Shown here: positions 8,889-17,331 of the stretch, in pieces | Layout: each line of letters opens with the position of its first letter | Position numbering within the stretch: position 1 is the first letter of the stretch | Source of the DNA: Desulfoscipio geothermicus | Lineage (GTDB): Bacteria > Bacillota > Desulfotomaculia > Desulfotomaculales > Desulfallaceae | Assembly: GCA_016841205.1 (NCBI GenBank) | Contig: JAENZP010000013.1 | Coordinates: 1 to 64,000 of the forward strand | Length of the DNA: 64,000 nt | Reading direction: 5' to 3' | Program-made: the position numbers and the translations under genes | The notes under the pieces: generated by a model | Told to the model about the DNA's origin: nothing | Databases searched by the model: none | What the model saw: only the letters and a program-made list of their open reading frames with translations

Positions 8889-11537
8889 ATGTCCCCGAAT
8901 AAATTTCTTGTCATAGATGGCAACAGTCTGGCCCACCGGGCTTTTCATGCCATTCCCCAGCTATCCACCAGCGATGGTACAGTAACAAACGCAGTATATG
9001 GTTTTATCAATATGCTATTTAAAGTGCTGCAAAAATTAGAGCCAGCTTACATTGCCGTTGCCTTTGATAAAGGCAAAATTACCTTTAGACATGCAAACTA
9101 TGCAGATTATAAGGCTACTCGCAAGGCCACCCCACCTGAACTGCGGCCCCAGTTTCCTCTGCTCAAAGAGGTGCTGCGCCACATGCGCATCTGCATACTG
9201 GAACTCGATAACTATGAGGCGGATGATATTATCGGCACCCTCACCAGGATAGCCGAGGCCAGTGATATTGAGTCGGTTGTACTTACCAGCGACCGGGACG
9301 CCCTGCAGTTGGTTTCCCCCCGTGTGCGCGTAATGCTCACTAAAAAGGGCATTACGGAAATGGAGGAATACGATGAAGGGCGGGTCTGGGACCGCTTCGG
9401 AGTCAGCCCGGCGCAAATCATCGATATCAAAGGGCTGATGGGGGATACTTCCGACAATATCCCAGGTGTGCCGGGAATAGGTGAAAAAACAGCGCTTAAG
9501 CTAATCCAGGAACACGGTACTCTTGAGGACGTAATTACCGACGTTGAAAAACTGTCCAACCGCTGGCGGAACAAGTTAGTAGAACACCAAGAGCAGGCTC
9601 TGTTATCTAAAAGCTTAGCAACCATCGACCGCCAGGTGCCATTAAATGTAGAAGTTGAACAATTTAAATGGCTGGGACCGGATTACCCGGCACTCTTAGA
9701 CATCTTCAGCAAACTGGAATTTAAAACCCTTGTCCATAACATTATGGATAAAGCAAACGGAGTTGTTAATAACGGCGGGATGCCAGGTCAGATCTCCGGT
9801 GAGCAGGATAAACTGGGCACCTGTTGTGTGGAATACCAAAGGGTGGCATCAGCAAGTGAAATGCAGCTTATAAGGAACGCTGCCAGTGCCTCCGGTATGG
9901 CCTTGCTGGAGCTTTCGGGTAATCGGGAAGCCGGCATTAGCCATGCGGCCCTCGCCACCAGAGGTGGTGGCACTATCTACCTGTTACCGCAGGAACAAGC
10001 AGGGGCGTTGGATACGATAGGAGCTATCTGTGTCGACCCGCAAATAAAAATAATTTGCGCCGACGGTAAAGATGTCCTATGGCTGCTGTACCGCCACAAT
10101 CGCACCCTGCAGGGTCTCGGGTTTGATATTCAGCTGGCCGATTACCTGCTTAATCCCAGTGCTTCCCAAAATACAATAACAGACCTGGCCCTACAATATT
10201 TGCAGCTGGTTTTGCCCACCGCTGGCGAAGCTGCTACAGCGGCCCGCGTGGATGTGCTATGGCGCTTGAAGCAGCTGCTGCATCAAAAATTGGTAGACAC
10301 CGATATGGACCGGCTGTATTACGAAGTGGAACTGCCGCTGGTGACAGTGCTGGCGGACATGGAAATGGAAGGGGTAGCCGTGGACCCCCAAATATTATGC
10401 AGCATGGCAGAAGAAACAGGACAGCAAATAAACAGCCTGGTACAGGAAATTTACCAGCTGGCAGGTGAAGAGTTTAATATTAATTCACCCAAACAACTGG
10501 GTGATATATTATTTAATAAAATGGGGCTACCGGTGATTAAGAAAACCAAAACCGGTTTTTCCACCGATGCCTCGGTGCTGGAGGAACTGGCCCCTGCCCA
10601 CGTTATCGTGGATAAAATTTTAGCCTACCGCCAGCTGGCCAAACTTAAATCAACATATATCGACGGTCTGTTCGGGCTGATTAACCCCACCAGTGGTAAA
10701 ATTCATACCACGTTCCACCAAAATGTGACTGCAACCGGCCGGTTATCCAGCTCTAATCCTAATCTACAGAACATCCCCATCCGGTTGGAAGAAGGACGCA
10801 GAATAAGACGGGTATTTGTCCCCCACCAACCAGGTAACCTGATCCTTGCAGCGGATTACTCCCAAATTGAGCTGCGCATACTTGCGCACATGTCCGGGGA
10901 TCCCAACCTGGTCAGTGCCTTTAAACACGGTCAGGATATCCATACCCGCACCGCATCCGAAGTGTTCAATGTGCCCATAGAACAGGTGACGCCGGAGCTG
11001 CGCAGCCGGGCCAAGGCGGTTAACTTCGGTATTGTGTACGGGATCAGCGATTTTGGCCTAGCCCGGGATATCAAAGTCAGCCGGGCCGAGGCCGGCAAAT
11101 ATATTCGCAGTTACTTTGAACGGTACTCCGGTGTTAAAGAATTCATCGACCGGAAAATTGCCGAGGCCCGGGAAAAAGGTTACACCACCACCCTGCTTAA
11201 CCGCCGCCGCTACCTGCCGGACATTTTAAGCAACAACCGGATAACCAGGGCCTTCGGCGAGCGCACGGCCATTAATACACCCATTCAGGGCAGTGCTGCT
11301 GACATAATTAAGCTGGCAATGGTAAGAATAAATAATGAATTAAAAAGCAAACACATGGCTACAAAAATGATCCTACAAGTGCACGATGAACTTATTTTTG
11401 ACGCACACCCGGAGGAGTTACCCGTAGTAAAGAACATGGTTAAAGAATACATGGAAAACGCCCTGCAGCTGGACGTGCCGCTGGTAGTGGATTTAAAGTT
11501 GGGCCCCAATTGGTATGACGTCAGAAAGGTGCCGTAA
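8889..11537 (+). CDS. polA: DNA polymerase I
   Basis: This repair and gap-filling polymerase also removes RNA primers. Residues 1-290 form the 5'-3' exonuclease (VIDGNSLAHRAFHAIP, DNYEADDIIGTL, GLMGDTSDNIPGVPGIGEKTA). Residues 310-480 keep the fold of a proofreading domain, but the acidic DxE of motif ExoI reads LLELSG, so 3'-5' activity is probably lost, as in Bacillus enzymes. The polymerase domain has motif A (LAADYSQIELRILAH), motif B (RSRAKAVNFGIVYG) and motif C (LQVHDELIFD). The 882-residue length is normal. It starts the run polA-mutM-ytaF-coaE, an order conserved in Bacillus, and mutM begins 2 bases after its stop. Confidence 0.98.
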   Translation: MSPNKFLVIDGNSLAHRAFHAIPQLSTSDGTVTNAVYGFINMLFKVLQKLEPAYIAVAFDKGKITFRHANYADYKATRKATPPELRPQFPLLKEVLRHMRICILELDNYEADDIIGTLTRIAEASDIESVVLTSDRDALQLVSPRVRVMLTKKGITEMEEYDEGRVWDRFGVSPAQIIDIKGLMGDTSDNIPGVPGIGEKTALKLIQEHGTLEDVITDVEKLSNRWRNKLVEHQEQALLSKSLATIDRQVPLNVEVEQFKWLGPDYPALLDIFSKLEFKTLVHNIMDKANGVVNNGGMPGQISGEQDKLGTCCVEYQRVASASEMQLIRNAASASGMALLELSGNREAGISHAALATRGGGTIYLLPQEQAGALDTIGAICVDPQIKIICADGKDVLWLLYRHNRTLQGLGFDIQLADYLLNPSASQNTITDLALQYLQLVLPTAGEAATAARVDVLWRLKQLLHQKLVDTDMDRLYYEVELPLVTVLADMEMEGVAVDPQILCSMAEETGQQINSLVQEIYQLAGEEFNINSPKQLGDILFNKMGLPVIKKTKTGFSTDASVLEELAPAHVIVDKILAYRQLAKLKSTYIDGLFGLINPTSGKIHTTFHQNVTATGRLSSSNPNLQNIPIRLEEGRRIRRVFVPHQPGNLILAADYSQIELRILAHMSGDPNLVSAFKHGQDIHTRTASEVFNVPIEQVTPELRSRAKAVNFGIVYGISDFGLARDIKVSRAEAGKYIRSYFERYSGVKEFIDRKIAEAREKGYTTTLLNRRRYLPDILSNNRITRAFGERTAINTPIQGSAADIIKLAMVRINNELKSKHMATKMILQVHDELIFDAHPEELPVVKNMVKEYMENALQLDVPLVVDLKLGPNWYDVRKVP

Positions 11538-11539
11538 AT

Positions 11540-12367
11540 ATGCCAGAACTACCCGAAGTTGAAACAATAAAAAGAACCCTGGGCAAAAAAATAACCGGAC
11601 TTTTCATAACCGACGTGGTTATAACAATGCCGAAAATCATCCGGGAACCCAGTCCGGAGGAATTTAGCAAGCAAATTACGGGCAGTAAGATTACCCGGCT
11701 AGGAAGGCGCGGCAAATACCTGCTGTTATATTTAACCGGTGATAATGTATTGGTTATCCACCTACGCATGACCGGGCGCCTGGTCTATACTGCACCAGCT
11801 GAACCGCCGGCCAAGCATACCCACGTGATCTTTTCGCTAAGCGACGGCTACGAGCTACGCTTTATTGATATGCGGCAGTTCGGGCGCTTGCAGCTCGCCT
11901 CCCAGCTGGCCTTAAACCAGGTCAAAGGTTTAAAAGACCTGGGGCCGGAGCCTTTGGAGAGGAATTTCACCAGAACTTTTTTGCGCCGGGAGCTAAAACG
12001 CAAACGGGTGCGCATTAAATCACTGCTGCTGGATCAGACCTTTATAGCCGGCCTGGGTAATATTTATACAGACGAGGCCTTGCACCGGGCCCACCTGAAC
12101 CCCAAACGCACGGCCAATTCACTGTCTCCCCGGGAGGTGGCCAAACTATATCACGCCATCATTGAGGTGCTGCAGGAAGGTATCGAAAACCGTGGCACAT
12201 CATTCAGGGACTATGTAGACGGCGACGGTCGAAAGGGCGACTACCAGGAGCTGCTGCGGGTATACAACCGCGAAGGCAGCCCGTGTCTCCACTGCGGTAC
12301 AGCCATCACCCGCATCAAAGTAAACGGGCGCAGCTCGTACTTCTGCCCCGCCTGCCAACGGGAATAG
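11540..12367 (+). CDS. mutM: Formamidopyrimidine-DNA glycosylase
   Basis: MutM (Fpg) excises 8-oxoguanine and other oxidised purines and cleaves the abasic site by beta,delta-elimination. The mature N-terminus PELPEVE provides the catalytic proline and Glu2/Glu5. The helix-two-turn-helix region includes DQTFIAGLGNIYTDEALHRA. The C-terminal zinc finger shows CLHCG, then about 16 residues, then CPACQ. At 275 residues it is full length. The ATG follows the polA stop by 2 bases, which implies translational coupling. A repair polymerase and an oxidative-lesion glycosylase in one operon fit together. Confidence 0.97.
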   Translation: MPELPEVETIKRTLGKKITGLFITDVVITMPKIIREPSPEEFSKQITGSKITRLGRRGKYLLLYLTGDNVLVIHLRMTGRLVYTAPAEPPAKHTHVIFSLSDGYELRFIDMRQFGRLQLASQLALNQVKGLKDLGPEPLERNFTRTFLRRELKRKRVRIKSLLLDQTFIAGLGNIYTDEALHRAHLNPKRTANSLSPREVAKLYHAIIEVLQEGIENRGTSFRDYVDGDGRKGDYQELLRVYNREGSPCLHCGTAITRIKVNGRSSYFCPACQRE

Positions 12368-12456
12368 CTGGGTTTTCCGCTCCAATGCACACTTCAACTC
12401 CCTTTGCCATAGTATTGAGCAGAACAAAATCTATGACGACAAGGGGAGAAAATCCA

Positions 12457-13101
12457 ATGGAACTTATCGCTCTGGTGGCGTTTGCGCTAGCGCTAAACAT
12501 GGATTCCTTTGCGGTGGGTGTGGCATATGGGGTGCGCAAGATAACACTGCCCCTTACAGTACTGGCTATTATTAGCATAATGTTCATGACAGCTATAACC
12601 ATCTCTATGGTGATAGGTAGGGCAGCAGCAGCCCATTATTTTTCTGCAGCCTTTGCCCACAGGCTGGGCGGGTTTATTTTACTGTTTCTCGGAACATGGC
12701 TTCTGATACAAGCCCTGCAAGAAAACCGCAGCAAGACCAAAGCCAAGTATATCAGGGGGATCGAAAATGCAATACCAATCCATATACGCACGTTGGGGCT
12801 GGTAATACAAATTCACAGAAAACCATACCGGGGAAGCGTGGACAAGTCCGGTATAATCTCAGTGCGAGAGGTAGTACTGCTGAGCCTAGCCCTGGCTTCG
12901 GATTCTTTCGCCGCTGGCTTTGCCGTATCCATGCTAGGTTTTAATATATTGTACACTGCACTGATAGTGGGCATGGTACATTTTGTACTCACCCACCTGG
13001 GCCTGCTGGCCGGTAAGGGCTTCGGCACCAAACTCAGCCTAGAATTCACTACACTGCCCGGATTCATACTCATCGCCCTGGGGTTGTTCAAAATGAATTA
13101 A
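12457..13101 (+). CDS. ytaF: Sporulation membrane protein YtaF (MntP-like)
   Basis: This is a predicted six-helix inner-membrane protein of the MntP/YtaF family; MntP members export manganese, and YtaF is named for its sporulation association. The internal duplication is visible: ALALNMDSFAVGVAYGVR near residue 10 and LALASDSFAAGFAVSM near residue 145, each holding the conserved Asp. A charged loop (about residues 88-125) links the halves. I choose the ATG at 12457, preceded by AAGGGGAGA. A longer in-frame reading from 12283 overlaps mutM and encodes low-complexity residues. The length is 214 residues. Its place between mutM and coaE matches Bacillus. A terminator hairpin follows at 13119-13138. 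Confidence 0.88.
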   Translation: MELIALVAFALALNMDSFAVGVAYGVRKITLPLTVLAIISIMFMTAITISMVIGRAAAAHYFSAAFAHRLGGFILLFLGTWLLIQALQENRSKTKAKYIRGIENAIPIHIRTLGLVIQIHRKPYRGSVDKSGIISVREVVLLSLALASDSFAAGFAVSMLGFNILYTALIVGMVHFVLTHLGLLAGKGFGTKLSLEFTTLPGFILIALGLFKMN

Positions 13102-13118
13102 CATAGCATCACTTAACC

Positions 13119-13138
13119 TGTCCGGCTTGCGCCGGACA
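13119..13138 (+). terminator. Terminator after ytaF
   Basis: TGTCCGGC and GCCGGACA form an 8-bp perfect stem with a 4-nt loop, followed by AAAAATTTTATTT. It may stop part of the polA operon, with readthrough or a new promoter serving coaE about 90 bases further on. Confidence 0.65.
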
Positions 13139-13227
13139 AAAATTTTATTTAATATTAAAGCACGATAGCAGGACCAGATTAAAACCCGGAAGAATTCTTA
13201 ATAATTGCATTTCGGGGGGAATAAGAT

Positions 13228-13845
13228 ATGTTAATAGTAGGATTAACCGGCAACATCGGCAGCGGCAAAAGCAGCATAGCCCGTCTTTTTAAGGAAATGG
13301 GTGCCAAAGTGCTTGATACCGACAAGGTGGCCAGGGACGTAGTGGCCCCGGGAACACCAGGACTACAGCAAATCGTCCAACATTTTGGAGCCGGCATTTT
13401 AAATGCAGATGGTTCATTGGACCGGCCCAAAATGGCACAGATAGTTTTTAATGACCCTGAAGCTTTAAAATTCCTTAACTCAATAGTGCACCCCGCCATC
13501 AGAGCCGAGTTGTTAAAGGCTATAGCTGATTATAAAAACAACCCTGACGCCCCACTAATGATTATCGAAGCCCCACTGCTCATTGAAACACAGTTATATA
13601 AATTGATGGACCAAGTCTGGCTGGTAACCGTAAATAGCAAAACACAAATCCAGCGGGTAATCGAAAGGGATGCGGCCACCGCAGAGCAGGTATCCAGCCG
13701 TCTGGCGGCCCAAATGCCCCAGGAGGACAAGATTCCCTACGCCCACAGGATTATCGACAACAGCGGTACCCCTGAGAGTACCTTACAACAAGTGCGGCAA
13801 ATATGGAGTGATGCAATTGACCGTCCGCAGGCGCAGGCTAAATAA
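13228..13845 (+). CDS. coaE: Dephospho-CoA kinase
   Basis: CoaE phosphorylates the 3'-hydroxyl of dephospho-CoA, the last step of coenzyme A synthesis. The P-loop GNIGSGKSS is at residues 8-16. The family-specific stretches VLDTDKVARDVV, VHPAIRAEL and IEAPLLIET are all present, as is the C-terminal IIDNSGT. The length of 205 residues is normal. The ATG follows TTTCGGGGGGAATAAGAT. The next gene starts 35 bases before the coaE stop, so the two are probably coupled. Confidence 0.97.
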   Translation: MLIVGLTGNIGSGKSSIARLFKEMGAKVLDTDKVARDVVAPGTPGLQQIVQHFGAGILNADGSLDRPKMAQIVFNDPEALKFLNSIVHPAIRAELLKAIADYKNNPDAPLMIIEAPLLIETQLYKLMDQVWLVTVNSKTQIQRVIERDAATAEQVSSRLAAQMPQEDKIPYAHRIIDNSGTPESTLQQVRQIWSDAIDRPQAQAK

Positions 13846-14383
13846 ATTTAGATTCACACTATTATTATTGGTTCTATTAGTTGTTTTTAACTTTACCAGC
13901 ATAATGAAACTGTTTTATCCCATGCCTTACAGCGACAAGATATTTAAATATGCCACCGGATCTGATGTTAACCCGTATTTTTTGACTGCCATCATGAAAA
14001 CTGAAAGCAATTTTGACCCCGACGCTGTTTCCCCTAAAGGAGCCAGGGGGCTGATGCAGATCATGCCCGACACCGGTGAATGGATTGCCATGCAAATCAA
14101 TCTTTACCCCTTTCACCCGGACCTGCTTTTTGACCCCGAAACAAACATCCGGATGGGTGCCTGGTATATTGCCAGTTTGGAGGATGAATTTGCCGGCAGC
14201 CAAATAATAGCGCTAGCCGCCTATAACGGCGGGCGGGGCAATGTGACCAAGTGGCTGCGAGAGAATAAAATTTCCGGAAATCTCTCAGACATAGCCGCGG
14301 TCCCCTTCCCGGAAACCAGAAACTTTATAAGCAAGGTATTGTTGAATTATAAGGTATATACCTGGCTCTACGACAGACAGTGA
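13811..14383 (+). CDS. Membrane-anchored lytic transglycosylase (SLT domain)
   Basis: This peptidoglycan lytic transglycosylase of the Slt/MltE fold cleaves the MurNAc-GlcNAc bond. A basic N-terminus (RRRRLNKFR) and one hydrophobic segment (FTLLLLVLLVVFNF) place it in the membrane facing outward. The catalytic Glu lies in IMKTESNFDP, followed by the signature SPKGARGLMQIMPDTG and later AAYNGGRGNV. I start at 13811, inside the end of coaE, where GGAGTG directly precedes the ATG. An in-frame reading from 13670 would add 47 residues wholly within coaE and is unlikely. The protein is about 190 residues, a compact member of the family. Confidence 0.9.
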   Translation: MQLTVRRRRLNKFRFTLLLLVLLVVFNFTSIMKLFYPMPYSDKIFKYATGSDVNPYFLTAIMKTESNFDPDAVSPKGARGLMQIMPDTGEWIAMQINLYPFHPDLLFDPETNIRMGAWYIASLEDEFAGSQIIALAAYNGGRGNVTKWLRENKISGNLSDIAAVPFPETRNFISKVLLNYKVYTWLYDRQ

Positions 14384-14407
14384 TGATGGATGGTTAAATA
14401 TACACCC

Positions 14408-14436
14408 TTGACAAAGCGTGACCATAATCTTATAAT
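14408..14436 (+). promoter_or_regulatory. Promoter of tRNA-Leu
   Basis: TTGACA (14408-14413), a 17-bp spacer and TATAAT (14431-14436) give a perfect sigma-A consensus. The tRNA starts 21 bases after the -10. This promoter lies outside the integrated element and so remains attached to the reconstituted tRNA. Confidence 0.92.
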
Positions 14437-14457
14437 TTTAAATGCATGACGCAATAA

Positions 14458-14540
14458 GTCGGAGTGGCGGAATAGGCAGACGCGTACGTTTGAGGGGCGT
14501 ATGGGCGACCGTACGGGTTCAAGTCCCGTCTCCGACACCA
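14458..14540 (+). tRNA. tRNA-Leu(GAG)
   Basis: An 83-nt class II tRNA with encoded CCA. The acceptor GTCGGAG pairs with CTCCGAC. The anticodon stem TACGT/GCGTA holds loop TTGAGGG with anticodon GAG. A long variable arm and the T-arm ACGGG-TTCAAGT-CCCGT follow. The 55 bases from the anticodon stem to the CCA end (14486-14540) are repeated exactly at 18108-18162, marking it as the attachment site of the element that follows. Confidence 0.93.
14486..14540 (+). repeat. attL: left copy of the 55-bp att repeat
   Basis: These bases form the 3' part of the functional tRNA-Leu from the anticodon stem onward. They match 18108-18162 with no mismatch, and identity ends sharply at both sides (T against C before the repeat; A-A against A-T just after it). 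Tyrosine recombinases commonly use the anticodon or T-loop part of tRNA genes as crossover site. Confidence 0.9.
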
Positions 14541-14554
14541 AACATCTTAATTTT

Positions 14555-14587
14555 AAAAGGCTGTAGGAATTATCCTACGGCCTTTTT
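14555..14587 (+). terminator. Terminator after tRNA-Leu
   Basis: AAAAGGC(T)GTAGGA and TCCTAC(G)GCCTTTTT form a long stem with a 4-nt loop and a T-rich tail GTTTTG. It lies inside the element, 15 bases after the tRNA, so the element supplies the transcription stop for the tRNA. Confidence 0.8.
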
Positions 14588-14672
14588 GTTTTGTCTGACG
14601 TGTGCATTAAACACGCACATTATGTGCGATTAACGGCAAAAAAGCGTTCCACACACGCATGGGAGGAATTGG

Positions 14673-15629
14673 ATGGCTAGGCGCAGGACAACAGTTCAAA
14701 ATGAGTTAATCGAGAAATACGGAAATATGACTTGGGAAGAAGCCACCGAGCACTTCTTAGACAGCTTAAAATTAAAGGGTCTCTCTTACCATACCAGGCG
14801 TTGGCATAAAGAGAATCTTCTAGCCGTTTTGAAGGCACTAAAACAATTAGAATTTGTAATAGAGCCTGGTCTTGTAACAGAAGCCATGCTTCGGGAAGTG
14901 ATTTTGAGTATGATTAATGCCGGCCTCTCCCCCACTACTATTAATCACCGGGTAAGAAGCCTTAAGCAATTCTATCAGTACTTAACAGCGGAGACCATTG
15001 TTAGTAGTAACCCGGCTGAAAGGTTGGAACGGAAAAAAGCACATAGTACAATCGTTGAAACCTTTTCCGAAGAACAGTTAAGAGCAATTTTAGCTGGTCC
15101 GGATAAAAGTCAGTTTGTTGGCCTGAGAGATTACACAATAATGCTATTGCTTCTTGATACCGGGGTTAGATTATCGGAGTTGGTTGGAATTAAGCTTGTG
15201 GACCTCAAATTACCCGATAACGAGGTAATAATTACAGAGGGTAAGGGAGGTAAGCCCCGGCGTGTATTCTTGTCTCCTAAGACCAAGGAAACGCTTAAGA
15301 AGTACCTTCGTGTAAGGGGGGACATATCTGGTAATCTGTATTTGTTTGTAAGTGTGGAGGATCTGCCGATGAAAAGACGCAATGTCCAGGAACGCTTAAC
15401 TATCTATGGCAAAAAGGCTAAGATTGAAGGGGTTCGCGTAAGTCCTCATACGTTTAGGCATACGTTCGCCAAGTTATATATAGTGCGTGGCGGTGATCCG
15501 TTTAGTTTGCAAGCACTTCTAGGTCATTCTACCTTGGATATGGTAAGGCATTATGTAAATCTTTGGGGTAGTGATTTACAGAAGATGCATAGACAGTTTA
15601 GCCCAGTAGATCATTTATTGAGAAAGTAA
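14673..15629 (+). CDS. Tyrosine recombinase / integrase of the tRNA-Leu element
   Basis: This site-specific recombinase is expected to integrate and excise the surrounding element. The SAM-like core-binding domain covers about residues 18-110 (TWEEATEHFLDSLKLKGLS; TTINHRVRSLKQFYQYL). The catalytic domain shows Arg in DTGVRLSEL, Lys in GKGGKPRRVFL, HxxR in SPHTFRHTFAKLY, the LGH box in LQALLGHSTLD, and Tyr in VRHYVNL. All six catalytic residues are therefore present. The length of 318 residues is normal for XerC/D-like integrases. The ATG follows GGGAGGAATTGG. The next gene starts about 20 bases downstream. Degraded relatives of the same recombinase type lie at 19925, 30318 and 32339. Confidence 0.95.
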   Translation: MARRRTTVQNELIEKYGNMTWEEATEHFLDSLKLKGLSYHTRRWHKENLLAVLKALKQLEFVIEPGLVTEAMLREVILSMINAGLSPTTINHRVRSLKQFYQYLTAETIVSSNPAERLERKKAHSTIVETFSEEQLRAILAGPDKSQFVGLRDYTIMLLLLDTGVRLSELVGIKLVDLKLPDNEVIITEGKGGKPRRVFLSPKTKETLKKYLRVRGDISGNLYLFVSVEDLPMKRRNVQERLTIYGKKAKIEGVRVSPHTFRHTFAKLYIVRGGDPFSLQALLGHSTLDMVRHYVNLWGSDLQKMHRQFSPVDHLLRK

Positions 15630-15649
15630 AAATGGTAAGGAGTGCTATT

Positions 15650-16360
15650 TTGAAAGAATCAAAAGCAGAATCTGTTTTGTTGTTGTATGAAAGCTTTGAA
15701 GAACAGATAATAGAATTTTTAAAATATGTACCAGCACAAGATGAAAATTTTAATACATGGTCACCAAGACTAGCAACAATTCTTGTAGACGCATGTGGAC
15801 TCATGGAATCATTGATGAAGTACCCTTTACCACAAAAAGTACGGGTAAATAACAAAATTAAAGATAAACAGGACTTAAAAATTAATGATATTGCAGAAAT
15901 ATATAATTCACTTAGTAACAAAAAAGTAATTTTATTAAAATCACCCCCTGAGTATAGTCAACCTTTTTCTGAATGGCTAAATAAGGATTGTGGACAATAT
16001 AAAAGTCCATGGTGGTGGAGAATACATAATGAAATAAAACATGAAAAAATAGATTTTTTAAATAAAGCAACCCTAAAAGTAACGATAGAAGCGTTATCAG
16101 GCTTGATAACGACCATTGCACATTTCCCTGACATGACAAAGGCCTTGATAAGATATAGGTGGTTTAATACTCGTGGTTGGAACCCTGAAGCAATACTAGA
16201 AAAATCAAATAGTAACGGGTTTTCTCAAAATGATTACTTTACGGTTGAAACAAAACTTTTTGTTGCATTGATAGGAGCAATTCCACCAGAAAATATACAG
16301 GACCTTACTCCTTCATTATATGGAAGCAGTAGGCTAGTATCATTCTTCGGAAGGATATAG
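15650..16360 (+). CDS. Unknown protein with HEPN-like RxxxxxxH motif
   Basis: I do not recognise the family with certainty. The protein is soluble, mainly helical and about 236 residues. It contains WWWRIHNEIKHEK, in which Arg and a His seven residues later match the R-X4-6-H pattern of HEPN ribonucleases, embedded in helices such as LVDACGLMESLMK. HEPN proteins are common as toxin or anti-phage effectors; here that is inference from one motif. I place the start at the TTG at 15650 because AAGGAG lies 7 bases before it. An ATG at 15632, just after the integrase stop, has no ribosome-binding site. It forms an operon with the integrase. The DNA is distinctly AT-rich, suggesting foreign origin. 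Confidence 0.6.
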   Translation: MKESKAESVLLLYESFEEQIIEFLKYVPAQDENFNTWSPRLATILVDACGLMESLMKYPLPQKVRVNNKIKDKQDLKINDIAEIYNSLSNKKVILLKSPPEYSQPFSEWLNKDCGQYKSPWWWRIHNEIKHEKIDFLNKATLKVTIEALSGLITTIAHFPDMTKALIRYRWFNTRGWNPEAILEKSNSNGFSQNDYFTVETKLFVALIGAIPPENIQDLTPSLYGSSRLVSFFGRI

Positions 16361-16428
16361 TTCAGAAAATAGTCGGGCCGAATATCAAAGAAGGAAAATT
16401 TTAAACAAGATTTTTAATAGTTTTTATT

Positions 16429-16474
16429 GTCGGGTGGTAGTATCACCCGACGAAGCTGCCACGGATGGCAGTGC
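16429..16474 (+). other. Two consecutive hairpins before the Rep-like gene
   Basis: GTCGGGTG (16429-16436) pairs perfectly with CACCCGAC (16444-16451) around a 7-nt loop. Four bases later GCTGCC pairs with GGCAGTGC around a 6-nt loop (16455-16474). They lie 15-60 bases before the Rep-like gene and could act as terminator-like regulators or as an origin feature. There is no T-run, so a simple terminator is unlikely. Confidence 0.55.
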
Positions 16475-16489
16475 AACTAATAGAAGGGG

Positions 16490-16768
16490 GTGAAAAATAT
16501 TAAAACAATAGACTTCATTAATATTTCAAAACAAGTAGAGCAAAAGTTATTGGAAGTTTACTCTGAGAGACTTGCTAGTGTGCTTTTAGGTACTTGGTTA
16601 AGGTTATTTATCTATGGACCTAAAGAATTAAGAAAATCAATGAATAAAAGAACTTTTTATAGGCATTTAGAGCTATTTATAAAAGCGGGTATACCATTAA
16701 CATATGATTATAAAGATTATACAAATAATCAAGGAAGGAGTTACTTAAATGACAGTAAAAGAGCTTAA
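16490..16768 (+). CDS. Rep-like protein, possibly a short gene X-type replication protein
   Basis: The protein has 92 residues if started at the GTG at 16490. The middle part (LLGTWLRLFIYGPKELR, then NKRTFYRHLELFIKAGI) resembles the C-terminal part of phage/plasmid replication proteins of the gene II/X (CRI) type. The catalytic N-terminal half of such Reps is absent. It may be a free-standing gene X-like product or a truncation. The start is uncertain: the GTG overlaps the AGAAGGGGG Shine-Dalgarno, whereas an ATT at 16499 lies 8 bases after it, as in rare ATT-start genes. The stop overlaps the next start by 20 bases. It follows two hairpins. Confidence 0.5.
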   Translation: MKNIKTIDFINISKQVEQKLLEVYSERLASVLLGTWLRLFIYGPKELRKSMNKRTFYRHLELFIKAGIPLTYDYKDYTNNQGRSYLNDSKRA

Positions 16769-17147
16769 AGATTATTTCAAGATGCTTGAATCTTTTAGCC
16801 AGGTAACTGGCGTTAAAAAAGAAAATCGCAAAACACTTGTTAAAATCGAAAATCTTAAATTGTTACTGCTAGACACATATGTAGGTGCTATAAATTCAGA
16901 ATTTCAGGGACAAGAGCATATAACAGAACTAGAAAGCTGGGTAAATAACAATGAAAATATAAAAAGAATATGGGATAGGGATGATGATTCAAAATATCGA
17001 GTACCTGGGAGACCTCAAAAAGAGGATAAAATTGATATGTCCGGCGCTTATGTGGACATCTTTGCACGGTACCCACATATAGCAGCCCGGACATTGGCAG
17101 GACAGCAAGACCAATATGCTAATGACCTACCCTCAACAGGATTATAG
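16749..17147 (+). CDS. Small hypothetical protein of the element
   Basis: I do not recognise this 132-residue protein. The N-terminal 70 residues are charged and helical (KELKDYFKMLESFSQVTGV; KLLLLDTYVGAI). The middle is acidic and Asn-rich (WVNNNENIKRIWDRDDD). No Cys cluster, signal peptide or membrane segment is seen. The ATG follows GGAAGGAG by 8 bases, a strong site, and overlaps the end of the Rep-like gene by 20 bases, so the two are translationally linked. It is the last gene before the non-coding palindrome region. A replication or copy-control partner is a guess from position only. Confidence 0.6.
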   Translation: MTVKELKDYFKMLESFSQVTGVKKENRKTLVKIENLKLLLLDTYVGAINSEFQGQEHITELESWVNNNENIKRIWDRDDDSKYRVPGRPQKEDKIDMSGAYVDIFARYPHIAARTLAGQQDQYANDLPSTGL

Positions 17148-17192
17148 CACCTTTTGTATTTGAAGGGGAACCCGGCTTTGTTTTGGGAATTT

Positions 17193-17236
17193 TTAACCTG
17201 CTATACTAACAGCAGGTTAAAGTGTACATTTGTACA
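17193..17236 (+). promoter_or_regulatory. Hairpin followed by TGTACA operator-like palindrome
   Basis: TTAACCTGCT (17193-17202) pairs perfectly with AGCAGGTTAA (17211-17220) and may terminate the element operon. Two bases further, TGTACA-TT-TGTACA (17223-17236) forms a compact palindrome typical of a repressor operator. The tail has no T-run. Confidence 0.5.
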
Positions 17237-17331
17237 AACAGACAAACAAGTGGGGGCGTTTTCTGAAGGTAATCTATCAGTTGATTTCTTGACGTTTAGG
17301 TTATATATACATTGCTATTAGCCGATTTAAG

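Noticed and set aside
11521..11769. Minus-strand frame at the polA/mutM junction
   Set aside because: Antisense to two clear genes; composition follows the complement of the mutM codons.
12283..12456. Longer N-terminus of the YtaF protein
   Set aside because: The extra 58 residues overlap mutM in another frame and have no conserved or membrane features; a proper ribosome-binding site precedes 12457.
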